This document shows positions 55,429 through 64,000 of a stretch of 64,000 bases of DNA, piece after piece. How positions within the stretch are numbered: the stretch's first letter is position 1; every line of letters starts with the position of its first letter. The position numbers were made by a program, and so were the translations under genes. The notes under the pieces are model-generated. The model worked only from the letters and a program-made list of their open reading frames with translations. It made no database searches and was not told the DNA's origin. This DNA is from Mycobacterium sp. 1554424.7 (lineage in GTDB: Bacteria; Actinomycetota; Actinomycetes; Mycobacteriales; Mycobacteriaceae): positions 34,708 to 98,707 of the forward strand of contig NZ_LZSE01000130.1 of the NCBI RefSeq assembly GCF_001665295.1, given 5' to 3'.

Positions 55429-57242
55429 GTCATCTCCTGGCTCAACGGCGAGGCGAGCACGTGGTCATGGTCGTCCGGCTTGCCGGCGCTGCGGCCGCGG
55501 CGAAGCCGGTTGTCGATGTAGTTCACGAAATGTGTTAACGGAATGGTCAATATCAGGTAGAAGAGACCCGCGGCCACCAATGGTGACAAGCTGCCGGTCT
55601 GCGCGTTCAGGTCACGGCCGACCTGAAAAAGCTCCCGCTGTTTGGCGACCAGGCCGAGGAAGTACACCAGCGCGGAGGCCTTCAACAGCCCGATGGCTTG
55701 GTTGACGAGTGCCGGTAACACGCGCCGTATTCCCTGCGGCACCACCACCAGACGCATCGCCGTCGTATAGCTGAACCCGAGTGCCCGCGACGCTTCCAGT
55801 TGGCCGGGATCGACGCTTTGAATGCCCGCGCGCAGAATCTCGCCGATGTAGGCGGCGGCCATCAATCCCAAAGCGGCGATCCCCAGCGGGTAGGGATTCT
55901 TGTTCGTCAGTCCGCCCACCAACGGACCGATGCCCATCCCGATGATCAGGATGATCACCACTTCGGGAAGGCCGCGGAAGATGTCGGTGTAGATCCGCGC
56001 CGGCCAGCGCAGCCAGCGTGAATGCGAGATCCCGGCCATTGCCAGCAGCATTCCGAGTGCCAGGCCGATGACCAGCGCGCTGTTGGTCAAGATCATCGTG
56101 TTGGGCAGCCCGACGGTGAGCAGAATCGGGATCGCCTGTCGGTACAGATCCCAGTCGAAGAACGACTCACGCAACTGATCCAGCGTCGACATCGGCGCGG
56201 CCGGACCCACCGGCTCGCGATGGTGGCTCGCGGCGATCGCGGCGAAGTCCGGCAGGTGCGGAGTGGGGGCGGCTCTGGACCCGGGTTTCCAGCCGGGCGG
56301 CATCGTCCGCGGCACCCACTGGCAGTACAAGTTCGCCCAGGTGCCGTCGGCGATGACGGCGTCAAGCCCGGAATTCAGCGCATCGATCAATGGCGCGTTG
56401 TCCTTGGCGACCGCGTAGGCCACGAAAGTGCCCCGGCTGAAGGTGTTCGCGACCACCACCGCCGGATCGCCCGGCCGAATTATGGTCGACGCCAGCGTTC
56501 CCGGCGCCACCCACGCATCGAGCTGGCGGGTCTTGAGGTTGGCGTACAGGGTCGCGAAGCCGGGATACTTCACCGGTTGCAGGTGTAAGTGTTCTACGAC
56601 GTACGACTCCTCGACGGTGCCCTGCACCACGCCGATGCGCTGGCCCGCCGCGAGATCGCTGAAATTGTGGATCGCCGAGCCGGGCGGGACCACGAGCGAG
56701 TAGAAGCCGAAGTCGTAGCCGTTGGTAAACGAAACCGTGTGGCGGCGCGGCTCGGTGGCTTTCACCGATGCCGAGCCGACGTCGAAGCGCCGGGACGCCA
56801 CCTGGGCGAGCAGCGCGGAGAAGTCCGTGCTGACAAACCGGACTTGGAGGCCCAGCTTGGCGGCGATAGCGCGCAGCAGCTGGTTGTCGAACCCGCTGAA
56901 TTCGCCGGTGGGATTGATGCAGATGTTGGGCGGGGCGTCTGACAGCGTGCCGACCGTCAGGACGCCCGGAGTGCCCAGCCCCAGCGCGCCGGCGTCCACC
57001 GAGCTGAGCGGCTTGACGGTGGCCGTGGTCGCCCGGTCGTCGTCATCGGTGGCGGGGTGCTCGGTCAGATCCTTCGGCAGCACCCGGGCACTGTCCAAGC
57101 CCGCTGGCGCGCACTGATTCCAGTCGGCGGCCGCGGGCGCAGCCGGTCCGCCTAAAGCCATGCCGGACACGATCAGGAGTGTCGCGGTCAACCCGAGCAG
57201 CTTCGCGCGGCGCTTGGCGCGCCGGCCCACGCACAAACTCAT
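55425..57242 (-). CDS. Fused substrate-binding protein and permease of a polar amino-acid ABC transporter
   Basis: A 605-residue fusion. A signal peptide or anchor (residues 10-40) precedes a periplasmic binding domain (about 95-325, with GEFSGFDNQLLRAIAAKLG) and then a HisM/GlnP-type permease (about 365-585) with the EAA-loop sequence GQLEASRALGFSYTTAMRLV. Binding protein and channel on one chain are known in the glutamine transporters of some Gram-positives. The ATG at 57242 or the GTG just before it is the start; neither has a good ribosome site. With GlnQ it forms an importer, probably for glutamine or glutamate. Confidence 0.92.
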   Translation of the reverse strand: MSLCVGRRAKRRAKLLGLTATLLIVSGMALGGPAAPAAADWNQCAPAGLDSARVLPKDLTEHPATDDDDRATTATVKPLSSVDAGALGLGTPGVLTVGTLSDAPPNICINPTGEFSGFDNQLLRAIAAKLGLQVRFVSTDFSALLAQVASRRFDVGSASVKATEPRRHTVSFTNGYDFGFYSLVVPPGSAIHNFSDLAAGQRIGVVQGTVEESYVVEHLHLQPVKYPGFATLYANLKTRQLDAWVAPGTLASTIIRPGDPAVVVANTFSRGTFVAYAVAKDNAPLIDALNSGLDAVIADGTWANLYCQWVPRTMPPGWKPGSRAAPTPHLPDFAAIAASHHREPVGPAAPMSTLDQLRESFFDWDLYRQAIPILLTVGLPNTMILTNSALVIGLALGMLLAMAGISHSRWLRWPARIYTDIFRGLPEVVIILIIGMGIGPLVGGLTNKNPYPLGIAALGLMAAAYIGEILRAGIQSVDPGQLEASRALGFSYTTAMRLVVVPQGIRRVLPALVNQAIGLLKASALVYFLGLVAKQRELFQVGRDLNAQTGSLSPLVAAGLFYLILTIPLTHFVNYIDNRLRRGRSAGKPDDHDHVLASPLSQEMT

Positions 57243-57290
57243 CACGGCTACCGTATCGGCAGACCGGCCACCTGGCGCGGTAAAAATCCT

Positions 57291-58019
57291 TTAGAGCGCG
57301 ATCGACGGCTCGTCCTCGGTGGCCAATACCCGAAGGGGTCCGGGGACGACCTGGCCGATGTCGTCAGGCGCGGCGAAGACCCGGCGCCGAAACAGCTCGG
57401 TCAGCATGGTCTGGGCCATCAGATTGGACCGGCCGACGCACGCGGCGCGCGCGGCCTCCGGGTCGCCCCGGTGTATTGCCGAGGTCTCGTCTTCGTAGAA
57501 CGGCAACATCTCGTCGCGGCTGCACTGGTAGGTCATCCAGAACACCCGGGGGATGAGATTTTGTGAAGCGCGGATCGTGGCATGCAGCCGCGGTCCGGCG
57601 TATTCCTCGTTGATCGTGCGCCGGTATTCGCCGGCGATTTCGGAAAAGGCGCGAGATTCCTTCGCGGAGCGCAACGATCGCATCAGCGCGTCGAGTTGTC
57701 CGAGGATCCGCGGCGTCGGGTTGGTGGCGGCGCGAGCCGAGGCGATGCCGTTGAGCAGGCCGTCGAGTTCGTGGTGCTCGAGGACGGTGGCTTCGTCGAA
57801 GCGCTCGACGAATGCGCCCCGGTGATAGCGGGTGGACACGATCCCGTCGTGTTCGAGTTGGACGAGCGCCTCTTGAATCGGGACGCGGCTGACTCCGAGC
57901 CCGACGGCGATCTCGTTGCGATCGACGCGGTCGCCGCTGCGCAGTTTCCCCGTCAGAACCAGGTTGAGAATGTGCGAAACGACCTGGTCCTTTTCTTTGA
58001 CCCCGTATTTTTTGGGCAT
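57291..58019 (-). CDS. GntR/FadR-family transcriptional regulator (Rv0043c-like)
   Basis: A 242-residue regulator with a winged helix at about 8-75 ([20 protein letters not shown] and [20 protein letters not shown]) and an all-helical FCD ligand domain (about 85-220). The start MPKKYG matches Rv0043c. The ligand is unknown. It lies 48 bp upstream of the ABC transporter gene on the same strand and could control it. Confidence 0.92.
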   Translation of the reverse strand: MPKKYGVKEKDQVVSHILNLVLTGKLRSGDRVDRNEIAVGLGVSRVPIQEALVQLEHDGIVSTRYHRGAFVERFDEATVLEHHELDGLLNGIASARAATNPTPRILGQLDALMRSLRSAKESRAFSEIAGEYRRTINEEYAGPRLHATIRASQNLIPRVFWMTYQCSRDEMLPFYEDETSAIHRGDPEAARAACVGRSNLMAQTMLTELFRRRVFAAPDDIGQVVPGPLRVLATEDEPSIAL

Positions 58020-58150
58020 CCGTTTTTGAGTGCCTTTCCAACCGGTTCGGTCCACCTAGCGCAGAGAGTTTCTCATGTCTTGGCGCGGTGTTCAGCTCTT
58101 TGGTGGATGAATCGGCGGCAAAACGGGGAACGAATTCGAGGCGGCGGCTG

Positions 58151-58936
58151 TCAGCGTCCGTCGCGCCACTTGCATAACGCCTCGGCGGCGCTCAGGTCGT
58201 AATCCGGGCCGTCACACCCGACGGTGAGCGTCGTGACGCCGAGATTTACCAGGGCTTCGGCATTGGCGATCAGCCCGCCGCCGTTATTGACCGCAGCCGA
58301 GCGTTCGATCGCGGCCGGGTTGCGGCCGACGTCGGCGCAGTGCCGCTCCAGGACGGCCGACTTGGCCGGCAGCTCGTCGGCGGAGGTGAAGCTGTGCCAG
58401 ATATCGGCGTACTCGGCCGCCAGCCGCAGGGTCTTGCGTTCGCCACCGCCGCCGATGAGGACGGGGATGTCGCGGGTCGGCGGCGGGTTCAGCTTGGCCA
58501 ACCGCGCTTTGATCCGCGGCAGCGCGGCCGCCAAGTCATCGAGGCGGCTGCCGGCGGTGCCGAACTCGTAGCCGTATTCGTCGTAATCCTTTTGCTTCCA
58601 GCCGGAACCGATCCCCAGCACGAGTCGTCCCTCGGATATGTGGTCGACGGTGCGGGCCATGTCGGCCAGCAGTTCGGGATTGCGATAGGAGTTGCACGTC
58701 ACCAGCGCACCGATCTGGATGCGTGACGTCTGTTCGGCCCAGGCTCCGAGCATGGTCCAGCATTCGAAATGCGGGCCGTCGGGATCTCCGTAGAGCGGGA
58801 AGAAGTGATCCCAGTTGAAGGCGATGTCGACGCCGATGTCTTCGCAGCGGCGAACGGCGTCGCGGATCTGGCTGTAGTCCGGGGCGTGCTGCGGCTGCAG
58901 CTGCACGCCGATACGAACGGGGCAGTCTGAAGTCAT
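58151..58936 (-). CDS. LLM-class F420-dependent oxidoreductase (Rv0044c-like)
   Basis: A 261-residue luciferase-like TIM barrel using F420 (or FMN). The hallmark VDHISEGRLVLGIGSGWKQK and the N-terminal strand VRIGVQLQPQHAPDY are present. The ATG at 58936 has a GAGGAG site 9 bases upstream; a GTG at 58945 is the alternative. The substrate is unknown. Confidence 0.92.
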   Translation of the reverse strand: MTSDCPVRIGVQLQPQHAPDYSQIRDAVRRCEDIGVDIAFNWDHFFPLYGDPDGPHFECWTMLGAWAEQTSRIQIGALVTCNSYRNPELLADMARTVDHISEGRLVLGIGSGWKQKDYDEYGYEFGTAGSRLDDLAAALPRIKARLAKLNPPPTRDIPVLIGGGGERKTLRLAAEYADIWHSFTSADELPAKSAVLERHCADVGRNPAAIERSAAVNNGGGLIANAEALVNLGVTTLTVGCDGPDYDLSAAEALCKWRDGR

Positions 58937-58945
58937 GGGCGCCAC

Positions 58946-59026
58946 TCCTCCTCATCGCTGCGTCCCCCTCGCCGCTTCGCGGCTGGGGGTACCCCCACTG
59001 CATCGTCATCGGCGCGGGTCATGACA
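58946..59026. repeat. MIRU-like interspersed repeat between Rv0045c- and Rv0044c-like genes
   Basis: A GC-rich segment with a hairpin GCCGCTTCGCGGC (58971-58983) and facing CCCCC/GGGGG runs. It ends in the CATCGTCATCGGCGCGGGTCATGAC type of sequence often seen between mycobacterial genes. The family assignment is from memory. Confidence 0.5.
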
Positions 59027-59037
59027 CCACCGTAGGC

Positions 59038-59976
59038 TCAGCGCGAGTCGAGCACCCCGCGCAGGAGGTCGATCAGCGCGCGCGGTTGGTCGCTCTGCAC
59101 GGAATGACCCGAATTTTCGACGACGTGTGCCGCGCGGAAATTGCTTGCGCGCCGGGCCAATTCGGCGGCGTCCTCGTCGGTGACGAAGCCGGATGAGCCG
59201 CCGCGGATGAGGGTGACGGGTGCCGACAGCCCGTCGACGTCGTCCCACAAGCCGGTGAAGTCGGGCAATGTGCGGATGGCGTCGTAGCGCCAGGACCAGT
59301 TGCCGTTGTCGAGCCGGCGGGAATTGTGGAAGACGCCGCGGCGCAGCGCCTTGACCTCGCGATGGGGCGCCGCCGCGACGGTCAGGTCCAGCATGGCCTG
59401 GAAGCTGGGGAACTCCCGCTCGCCCTGCATCAGCGCCACCGTGCCCTGCTGTTCCTTGGTCAGCTCGGAGTGGCGTTGCAACGCCGACGGGGTGACGTCG
59501 ATCAGGACGAGCTCGGGCACCAGTTCGGGCGCCACGGCGGCCAGCCGGATCGCGGTCAGCCCGCCCAGCGACATGCCGACGACGAGGTCGGCCCCCGACG
59601 CGTGCTCGCGCAGGGCCGGCAGCAGCGCTTCGGCGTTGAGCCGCGGCGAATAGTCGCCGTCCTCGCGCCATGCCGAATGCCCGTGCCCGGGCAGGTCCAC
59701 GGCCAGCGCCGGCTCACCGATGCCGACGATCACGGTGTCCCATGTGTGTGCGTTTTGCCCGCCGCCGTGCAGGAAGACGATGCGCGGGGGAGTTTCCAGC
59801 GAGGGGGCGCCCCAGCGCAACGCGCTGACCCGGCCTTCGGCCGCACCGGCTTCGACACGCTCGACCTTGGGCAGCGGACCGGTTGCGCCGGCTTGCTCGG
59901 CGTTCTCCGCCAGCAGTGAGAACTCGGACAGTCCAGCCAGTTCGCCTTCGGAGATCTCGGTCACGGTCACCGACAC
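59038..59976 (-). CDS. Alpha/beta-hydrolase esterase (Rv0045c-like)
   Basis: A 312-residue serine hydrolase. The nucleophile is in GMSLGG, the oxyanion region is LHGGGQNAHTWD, and the catalytic His is in NSGHSVQS. It corresponds to Rv0045c, a small-ester hydrolase with a solved structure. It is upstream of the LLM oxidoreductase on the same strand, separated by the MIRU-like repeat. Confidence 0.93.
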   Translation of the reverse strand: MSVTVTEISEGELAGLSEFSLLAENAEQAGATGPLPKVERVEAGAAEGRVSALRWGAPSLETPPRIVFLHGGGQNAHTWDTVIVGIGEPALAVDLPGHGHSAWREDGDYSPRLNAEALLPALREHASGADLVVGMSLGGLTAIRLAAVAPELVPELVLIDVTPSALQRHSELTKEQQGTVALMQGEREFPSFQAMLDLTVAAAPHREVKALRRGVFHNSRRLDNGNWSWRYDAIRTLPDFTGLWDDVDGLSAPVTLIRGGSSGFVTDEDAAELARRASNFRAAHVVENSGHSVQSDQPRALIDLLRGVLDSR

Positions 59977-60024
59977 TACTGCGGGCGGCCGGGTGTGCGT
60001 CTGGGGCTTTGCGCGTGACCGTCT

Positions 60025-60150
60025 AAGGCGTTGCGTGTGTATCTAGGGCGTTGCGCGTGTATCCAGGGCGCGGATCTCGCGGATTTTCGACCCTCAGCTC
60101 ACACTGAAAGCCTTCAGCTCACACCGAAAGCCCTCAGCTCACACCGAAAA
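60025..60150. repeat. Two families of 20-bp tandem repeats in the ino1-hydrolase gap
   Basis: Two 20-bp units, each with GGCGTTGCG(T/C)GTGTATC, lie at 60025-60044 and 60045-60064. Three 20-bp units with TCAGCTCACAC(T/C)GAAA lie at 60091-60110, 60111-60130 and 60131-60150. The 280-bp gap holds no gene. Since both flanking genes run leftward, the gap lies after ino1 and before the hydrolase gene. Confidence 0.85.
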
Positions 60151-60256
60151 GCCTCACTGCACACGCGCCGCCGTCAGTGCACATGCAAACGCCGCCGAAA
60201 ACCAATGTGCGGTGAGGCCGCGAAAGCGACACCACCGCACATCGGTGCAAGGAGAG

Positions 60257-61363
60257 TTACCCCTCGATGATGAACTCTTCGAGCTGCGCCCGCGCGATGT
60301 CGTCGGGCAGCTGTTGCGGCGGGCTCTTCATCAGGTAGGCCGACGCCGGGACCACCGGGCCGCCGATGCCGCGGTCCTTGGCGATCTTGGCCGCCCGCAC
60401 CGCGTCGATGATGACGCCGGCCGAGTTCGGCGAGTCCCACACCTCGAGCTTGTATTCCAGGTTCAGCGGCACATCACCGAACGCACGGCCCTCCAGCCGC
60501 ACGTAGGCCCACTTGCGGTCGTCGAGCCAGCCGACGTGGTCGGACGGCCCGATGTGCACGTCCTTGGTCTTGAACTCGCGCTGCAGGTTCGAGGTGACCG
60601 CCTGGGTCTTGGAAATCTTTTTGGACTCCAGCCGCTCCCGCTCGAGCATGTTGAGGAAGTCCATGTTGCCGCCGACGTTGAGCTGCATGGTGCGGTCCAG
60701 TTGCACGCCGCGGTCCTCGAACAGCTTGGCCATGACGCGGTGCGTGATGGTGGCGCCGACCTGGCTCTTGATGTCGTCGCCGACGATGGGGACGCCGGCG
60801 TCGGCAAACTTCTTGGCCCACACCGGGTCCGAGGCGATGAACACCGGCAGCGCGTTGACGAACGCCACGCCCGCGTCGATCGCGCACTGGGCATAGAACT
60901 TGTCGGCCTCCTCGGAGCCCACCGGCAGGTAGGACACCAGCACGTCGACGTTGTTCTCCTTGAGGACCTTGACCACGTCGACCGGCTCGGCGTCGGACAC
61001 CTCGATGGTGTCGGCGTAGTACTTGCCGATGCCGTCGAGAGTGGGCCCGCGTTGCACCGTCACGTTGGTCGGCGGCACGTCGGCGATCTTGATGGTGTTG
61101 TTCTCCGACGCGAAGATCGCCTCCGACAGGTCGAACCCGACCTTCTTGGCGTCCACGTCGAAGGCGGCCACGAACTTCACGTCGCGGACGTGGTACTGGC
61201 CGAACCTCACGTGCATCAGACCGGGCACCGTGTGGGTCTCGTCGGCGTCGAGGTAGTACTGCACGCCCTGAACCAGCGACGAGGCACAGTTTCCGACGCC
61301 GACGATGGCGACTCGTACCTCTGTCGACGCCTCGGGCGCCCCGAACGGCTTGTGGTCACTCAT
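60257..61363 (-). CDS. ino1: Inositol-1-phosphate synthase
   Basis: A 368-residue NAD-dependent enzyme that converts glucose 6-phosphate to inositol 1-phosphate, the entry step for phosphatidylinositol, PIMs and mycothiol. The Rossmann motif [14 protein letters not shown] is near residue 20. Conserved blocks include [16 protein letters not shown] and [10 protein letters not shown]. The ATG at 61363 has an AGGAGA site. In M. tuberculosis ino1 is controlled by the adjacent PadR-like gene (Rv0047c), present here too. Confidence 0.97.
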   Translation of the reverse strand: MSDHKPFGAPEASTEVRVAIVGVGNCASSLVQGVQYYLDADETHTVPGLMHVRFGQYHVRDVKFVAAFDVDAKKVGFDLSEAIFASENNTIKIADVPPTNVTVQRGPTLDGIGKYYADTIEVSDAEPVDVVKVLKENNVDVLVSYLPVGSEEADKFYAQCAIDAGVAFVNALPVFIASDPVWAKKFADAGVPIVGDDIKSQVGATITHRVMAKLFEDRGVQLDRTMQLNVGGNMDFLNMLERERLESKKISKTQAVTSNLQREFKTKDVHIGPSDHVGWLDDRKWAYVRLEGRAFGDVPLNLEYKLEVWDSPNSAGVIIDAVRAAKIAKDRGIGGPVVPASAYLMKSPPQQLPDDIARAQLEEFIIEG

Positions 61364-61428
61364 AGGGCGTTCTCCTAACTTCATAACTTCTGTCTCGGGT
61401 GTTCTGTTTGCCGGTTCGTGCAGGGGTT

Positions 61429-61971
61429 TCACGTCTGTTCGGAGAGCCCTGGCATCGCCCGCTCCGCCGCGATCAGCTCGTTGAGCCACTTGACCTCGCG
61501 CTCGCTGGACTCGAGCCCGAGCTGATGCAGTTGGCGGGTGTAGCGGTCGAACGAGCTGCTCGCCCGCGCCACCGCTTCGCGAAGGCCTTCCCGGCGCTCC
61601 TCTACCTGACGGCGGCGGCCTTCCAGGATGCGCATCCGCGCCTCCGCCGGCGTGCGGTTGAAGAACGCCAGGTGGACTCCGAAGCCGTCGTCGGTGTAGT
61701 TGTGTGGCCCGGTGTCCGCCACCAGCTCAGCGAAGCGCTGACGCCCCGCGTCCGTCAGTTGGTAGACCCGACGCGCCCGCCGCACCGGGGTGCCGGCAGG
61801 CGCGGCATCCTCGGCGATCAGCCCTTCGGCCTGCATGCGCCGCAGGGCTGGGTACAGCGATCCATACGAAAACGCGCGGAACGCGCCGAGCAGACCCGTC
61901 AACCGTTTACGTAGTTCATACCCATGCATGGGCGATTCGATCAGGAGACCCAGAATGGCGAGTTCGAGCAT
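61429..61971 (-). CDS. PadR-family transcriptional regulator (Rv0047c-like)
   Basis: A 180-residue PadR regulator with an N-terminal winged helix ([20 protein letters not shown] and [16 protein letters not shown]) and a C-terminal coiled helix ([15 protein letters not shown]). It lies 65 bp before ino1 on the same strand and its own promoter region contains short inverted repeats, so it probably represses ino1 and itself. Confidence 0.93.
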   Translation of the reverse strand: MLELAILGLLIESPMHGYELRKRLTGLLGAFRAFSYGSLYPALRRMQAEGLIAEDAAPAGTPVRRARRVYQLTDAGRQRFAELVADTGPHNYTDDGFGVHLAFFNRTPAEARMRILEGRRRQVEERREGLREAVARASSSFDRYTRQLHQLGLESSEREVKWLNELIAAERAMPGLSEQT

Positions 61972-62040
61972 CGATTCACCCCCTCGAGATAGCTAGGTAT
62001 TGGTTAGACGGACTTAACGGTCCGACGCCTCGCGTAATCG

Positions 62041-62053
62041 TATCGTTTCGATA
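62041..62053. promoter_or_regulatory. Candidate operator upstream of the PadR gene
   Basis: Inverted repeat TATCG-TTT-CGATA in an AT-rich patch about 70 bases before the PadR gene start, within the 141-bp gap to the next gene. PadR proteins often bind short AT-rich palindromes. Confidence 0.4.
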
Positions 62054-62112
62054 TATTCGCCACAACACTACCTGTCGTTGGTGCGCTATTCGTCACAGCG
62101 CCGCGGTGACCG

Positions 62113-63015
62113 CTACGACGGCAGGGTGATCCGCTTGATGGCGCCGTTACCTGCGAAAACGATGTATCCGCCGCCGTAGTCACTGGACACGTACACTGAC
62201 AGCGAAAGCGCCCCCGGCGTGGTCGGGTCGGTCGACGGCTCGATCACCAAATACGTGTTCTTGATGTCCGACCTCTTCATGCGAAGGCTGTCGGGGGCGC
62301 CGCGCACAAGGCCCACGGTGGCCGCGATGTCGAATTTGGAGAGGTCGACCGCGACGGCACCGTCGAGGCCGGTCTTGGCCGAGCTGGTCGGGTCGCCCCA
62401 TCCGCCGCGGTAGTCGTAGGCCAGCATGCGGCGGTCGTCGGAGGGATCCGGGCGGTCGAGCACCGCGTAGGTCGGGTAGATCACCAGCTTGAATCCCATG
62501 GTGTCGCCGAACCGTTTGCGTGTTTGCTCCATGAGGCCGGTGAGCCCGCCGACCGACAGCAGCTCCGTCGGAGCCGTCAGCACCACCGGGCCGACGCCGT
62601 CGGGCTTGGCCCCGGGATCCGTCGTGAAATCGAGCGGCGAGCGGGTGTTGCCGTAGACGGCCCAGCCGATGCCGACGCCGAGCAGCACCGACGCGACGAA
62701 AGCGGCGGCCAGCCCGCGCCACCCGCCGAACTTCGGCAGCAGCGACGGTCTCGACGCCCACGCTCGGGCCGTCGACTGCAGCCCGGCGGTGTCGCCCTGC
62801 AGGTCGTCAACCAAGGCCTGCAAATCGCCGAGGGTGACCGCGGTGGTCGCCGCACGAACGCGTTCGCGGTGCTCTTGATCGGATATCTGGCCGTCGTTCA
62901 GGGCGTTGTCGAGAATCTGGCAGGCGTCCTGGCGGTCACTGTCCTTGGCGCGGGTCGTCGATGTGGCGCCACCGCGCGCACCGCGGAGTGGTGTCGTCCC
63001 GAGCAATTTCGCCAC
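62113..63015 (-). CDS. DUF1707 membrane protein (Rv0048c-like)
   Basis: A 300-residue protein with an N-terminal DUF1707 domain (about 25-72: DRQDACQILDNALNDGQISD). One transmembrane helix follows (LAAAFVASVLLGVGIGWAVYG) and then an extracytoplasmic domain (about 125-300). The GTG at 63015 (VAKLLGTTPLRG) was chosen from similarity to Rv0048c. The function is unknown. It is divergent from the DUF5318 gene. Confidence 0.87.
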   Translation of the reverse strand: MAKLLGTTPLRGARGGATSTTRAKDSDRQDACQILDNALNDGQISDQEHRERVRAATTAVTLGDLQALVDDLQGDTAGLQSTARAWASRPSLLPKFGGWRGLAAAFVASVLLGVGIGWAVYGNTRSPLDFTTDPGAKPDGVGPVVLTAPTELLSVGGLTGLMEQTRKRFGDTMGFKLVIYPTYAVLDRPDPSDDRRMLAYDYRGGWGDPTSSAKTGLDGAVAVDLSKFDIAATVGLVRGAPDSLRMKRSDIKNTYLVIEPSTDPTTPGALSLSVYVSSDYGGGYIVFAGNGAIKRITLPS

Positions 63016-63149
63016 GTCGATGATCGTAGAAGTCCCGTTCGATTTCGGCACAGGACGGAACGGTCGATCGCCGCGGCTTGGGCCCGCCCGGCTCGCGAGC
63101 GGTCTCGGTTGCGTATCGGTGGTGCGGGCGGGCACGTACTCTGGTCAGC

Positions 63150-63572
63150 GTGCGACTGCAGCGACAAGTGGTGGATTACGCGCTTCGGCGGCGCTCTCTG
63201 CTCGCCGAGGTTTACTCCGGCCGCACCGGTGTATCCGAGGTGTGTGACGCCAACCCATATTTGCTGCGCGCCGCGAAATTTCACGGGAAACAGAGCCAGG
63301 TGATGTGCCCGATCTGCCGGAAGGAGCAGCTGACCCTGGTGTCGTGGGTGTTCGGCGACCATCTGGGCGCGGTGTCGGGCTCGGCGCGCACCGCCGAGGA
63401 GTTGGTGATGCTGGCGACCCGCTTCGAGGAGTTTTCCGTCCATGTGGTGGAGGTGTGCCGCACCTGCAGCTGGAACCACCTCGTGAAGTCGTACGTGATG
63501 GGTGCCGCACGCCCCCCCAAGGGCACCGGCACCCGGACGGCGCGCAACGGCGCCCGCACGGCCATTGAGTAA
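63150..63572 (+). CDS. DUF5318 zinc-ribbon protein (Rv0049-like)
   Basis: A 140-residue protein, nearly identical to Rv0049 in its first 110 residues. Two CxxC pairs (CPIC and CRTC) form a likely zinc ribbon. The C-terminus is basic. Its stop overlaps the ponA1 start by eight bases, so the two are probably coupled and Rv0049 may act with PonA1. Confidence 0.9.
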   Translation: MRLQRQVVDYALRRRSLLAEVYSGRTGVSEVCDANPYLLRAAKFHGKQSQVMCPICRKEQLTLVSWVFGDHLGAVSGSARTAEELVMLATRFEEFSVHVVEVCRTCSWNHLVKSYVMGAARPPKGTGTRTARNGARTAIE

Positions 63573-64000
63573 CGAAGGGCGCCACGACCAGTCGCCCAGT
63601 GACCTGAACGAATCAGCGACTGAGCGCGTGGGCAAGCACGCCAGCACGGACCGGCCGGACCAGCCCGAGCGCCCGGATCCGGACAGGCGGGACGCGCCTC
63701 AGGGGCCCGGCCGCCGCCGCCCGGTTCCCCCCGACGACCGGTTGACTACGATCCTGCCGCCCGTCGTCGACGACCGCTCCTCCCGCAGGCCCGACCCCGT
63801 TCAGGAGGTCAAGGCCGCGCTGGACCGCGCCGCGCCGGTGCCCCTGCAAAGCGACCCGATCGAAGAGGTCAAGGCCGCGCTGGACGGACGGGCGGCCGAG
63901 AAGGGTCCGCGCCGCGACGAACCGATGTCCGGGCGCCGCCCCACCAACTCCTCGGCGGTGCGCGCCGAGCCCGACACCGCGCCCAGATGGTCGTCGGTAG
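63565..64000 (+). CDS. ponA1: Bifunctional penicillin-binding protein PonA1 (N-terminal part, cut by window)
   Basis: Only the cytoplasmic N-terminus (about 145 residues) is present: hydrophilic, Asp/Pro/Arg-rich, with ILPPVVDDR and two copies of the motif DP(V/I)(Q/E)EVKAALD. This matches the M. tuberculosis PonA1 N-terminus, which carries a PknB phosphorylation site. The TTG at 63565 gives LSNEGRHDQ, similar to the known protein. The membrane, transglycosylase and transpeptidase domains lie beyond the right edge. Confidence 0.85.
   Translation, partial: MSNEGRHDQSPSDLNESATERVGKHASTDRPDQPERPDPDRRDAPQGPGRRRPVPPDDRLTTILPPVVDDRSSRRPDPVQEVKAALDRAAPVPLQSDPIEEVKAALDGRAAEKGPRRDEPMSGRRPTNSSAVRAEPDTAPRWSSV

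Noticed and set aside
60025-60150. CRISPR array near ino1
   Set aside because: The units are directly adjacent 20-mers without spacers and there are no cas genes.

Overview
The window is the replication-origin region of a high-GC slow-growing Mycobacterium. Gene order and protein sequences follow the Mycobacterium tuberculosis stretch Rv3918c to Rv0050 almost gene for gene. The sequence is not M. tuberculosis itself: one block known from that species (Rv0030-Rv0035) is absent, and several genes here have no counterpart at that place. Rv numbers and synteny statements come from memory of the H37Rv map, not from a search.

Layout. Bases 1-4392 (minus strand) carry parA (cut by the window edge), rsmG/gidB, a Jag-like RNA-binding protein, yidC, yidD, rnpA and rpmH; three parS sites lie inside parA and gidB. 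Bases 4393-15844 (plus) carry dnaA, oriC, dnaN, recF, dciA, gyrB, gyrA and a DUF3566 membrane protein. tRNA-Ile and tRNA-Ala follow, then an extra TetR/P450 locus, then cwsA, ppiA, a PH-like membrane protein, crgA, a DUF881 protein and trpG/pabA. Bases 22000-31937 (minus) are the growth and division signalling operon fhaA-fhaB-pstP-rodA-pbpA-pknA-pknB, with an 80-bp repeat inserted at the fhaB/pstP junction and a 75-bp minisatellite in fhaA. After tRNA-Leu come metabolic and stress genes (glutathione peroxidase, VOC protein, YdeI-like protein, acetyltransferase, pirin, acyl-CoA dehydrogenase). The WhiB5/Rv0023-Rv0029 cluster follows: two regulators, an NlpC/P60 hydrolase without a signal peptide, and several type VII secretion-associated small proteins.

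The main accessory feature is a roughly 2.5 kb island (about 45984-48507). It splits a bile-acid:sodium-symporter-like (BASS) transporter gene; the 5' part of the gene lies at 48508-48704 and a decayed 3' part at 45320-45983. The island carries a ribbon-helix-helix regulator, 21-bp direct repeats in front of a gene of unknown function, a perfect terminator-like hairpin, a small membrane protein and very short ORFs. No integrase or transposase could be recognised.

Bases 48727-64000 return to the conserved order: Rv0039c-like protein, mtc28, leuS, SDR, MarR, a glutamine-type ABC transporter with fused binding protein and permease, GntR (Rv0043c), LLM oxidoreductase (Rv0044c), hydrolase (Rv0045c), ino1, PadR (Rv0047c), Rv0048c, Rv0049 and the start of ponA1.

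How the genes work together. ParA/parS, DnaA/oriC, DnaN, RecF, DciA and gyrase serve chromosome replication and segregation. YidC/YidD, RnpA and L34 serve translation and membrane insertion. CwsA, CrgA, PknA/B, PstP, FhaA/B, RodA, PbpA and PonA1 form the polar growth and septation machinery. Many neighbouring genes overlap by four bases (ATGA or GTGA), which fixed many of the chosen start codons.
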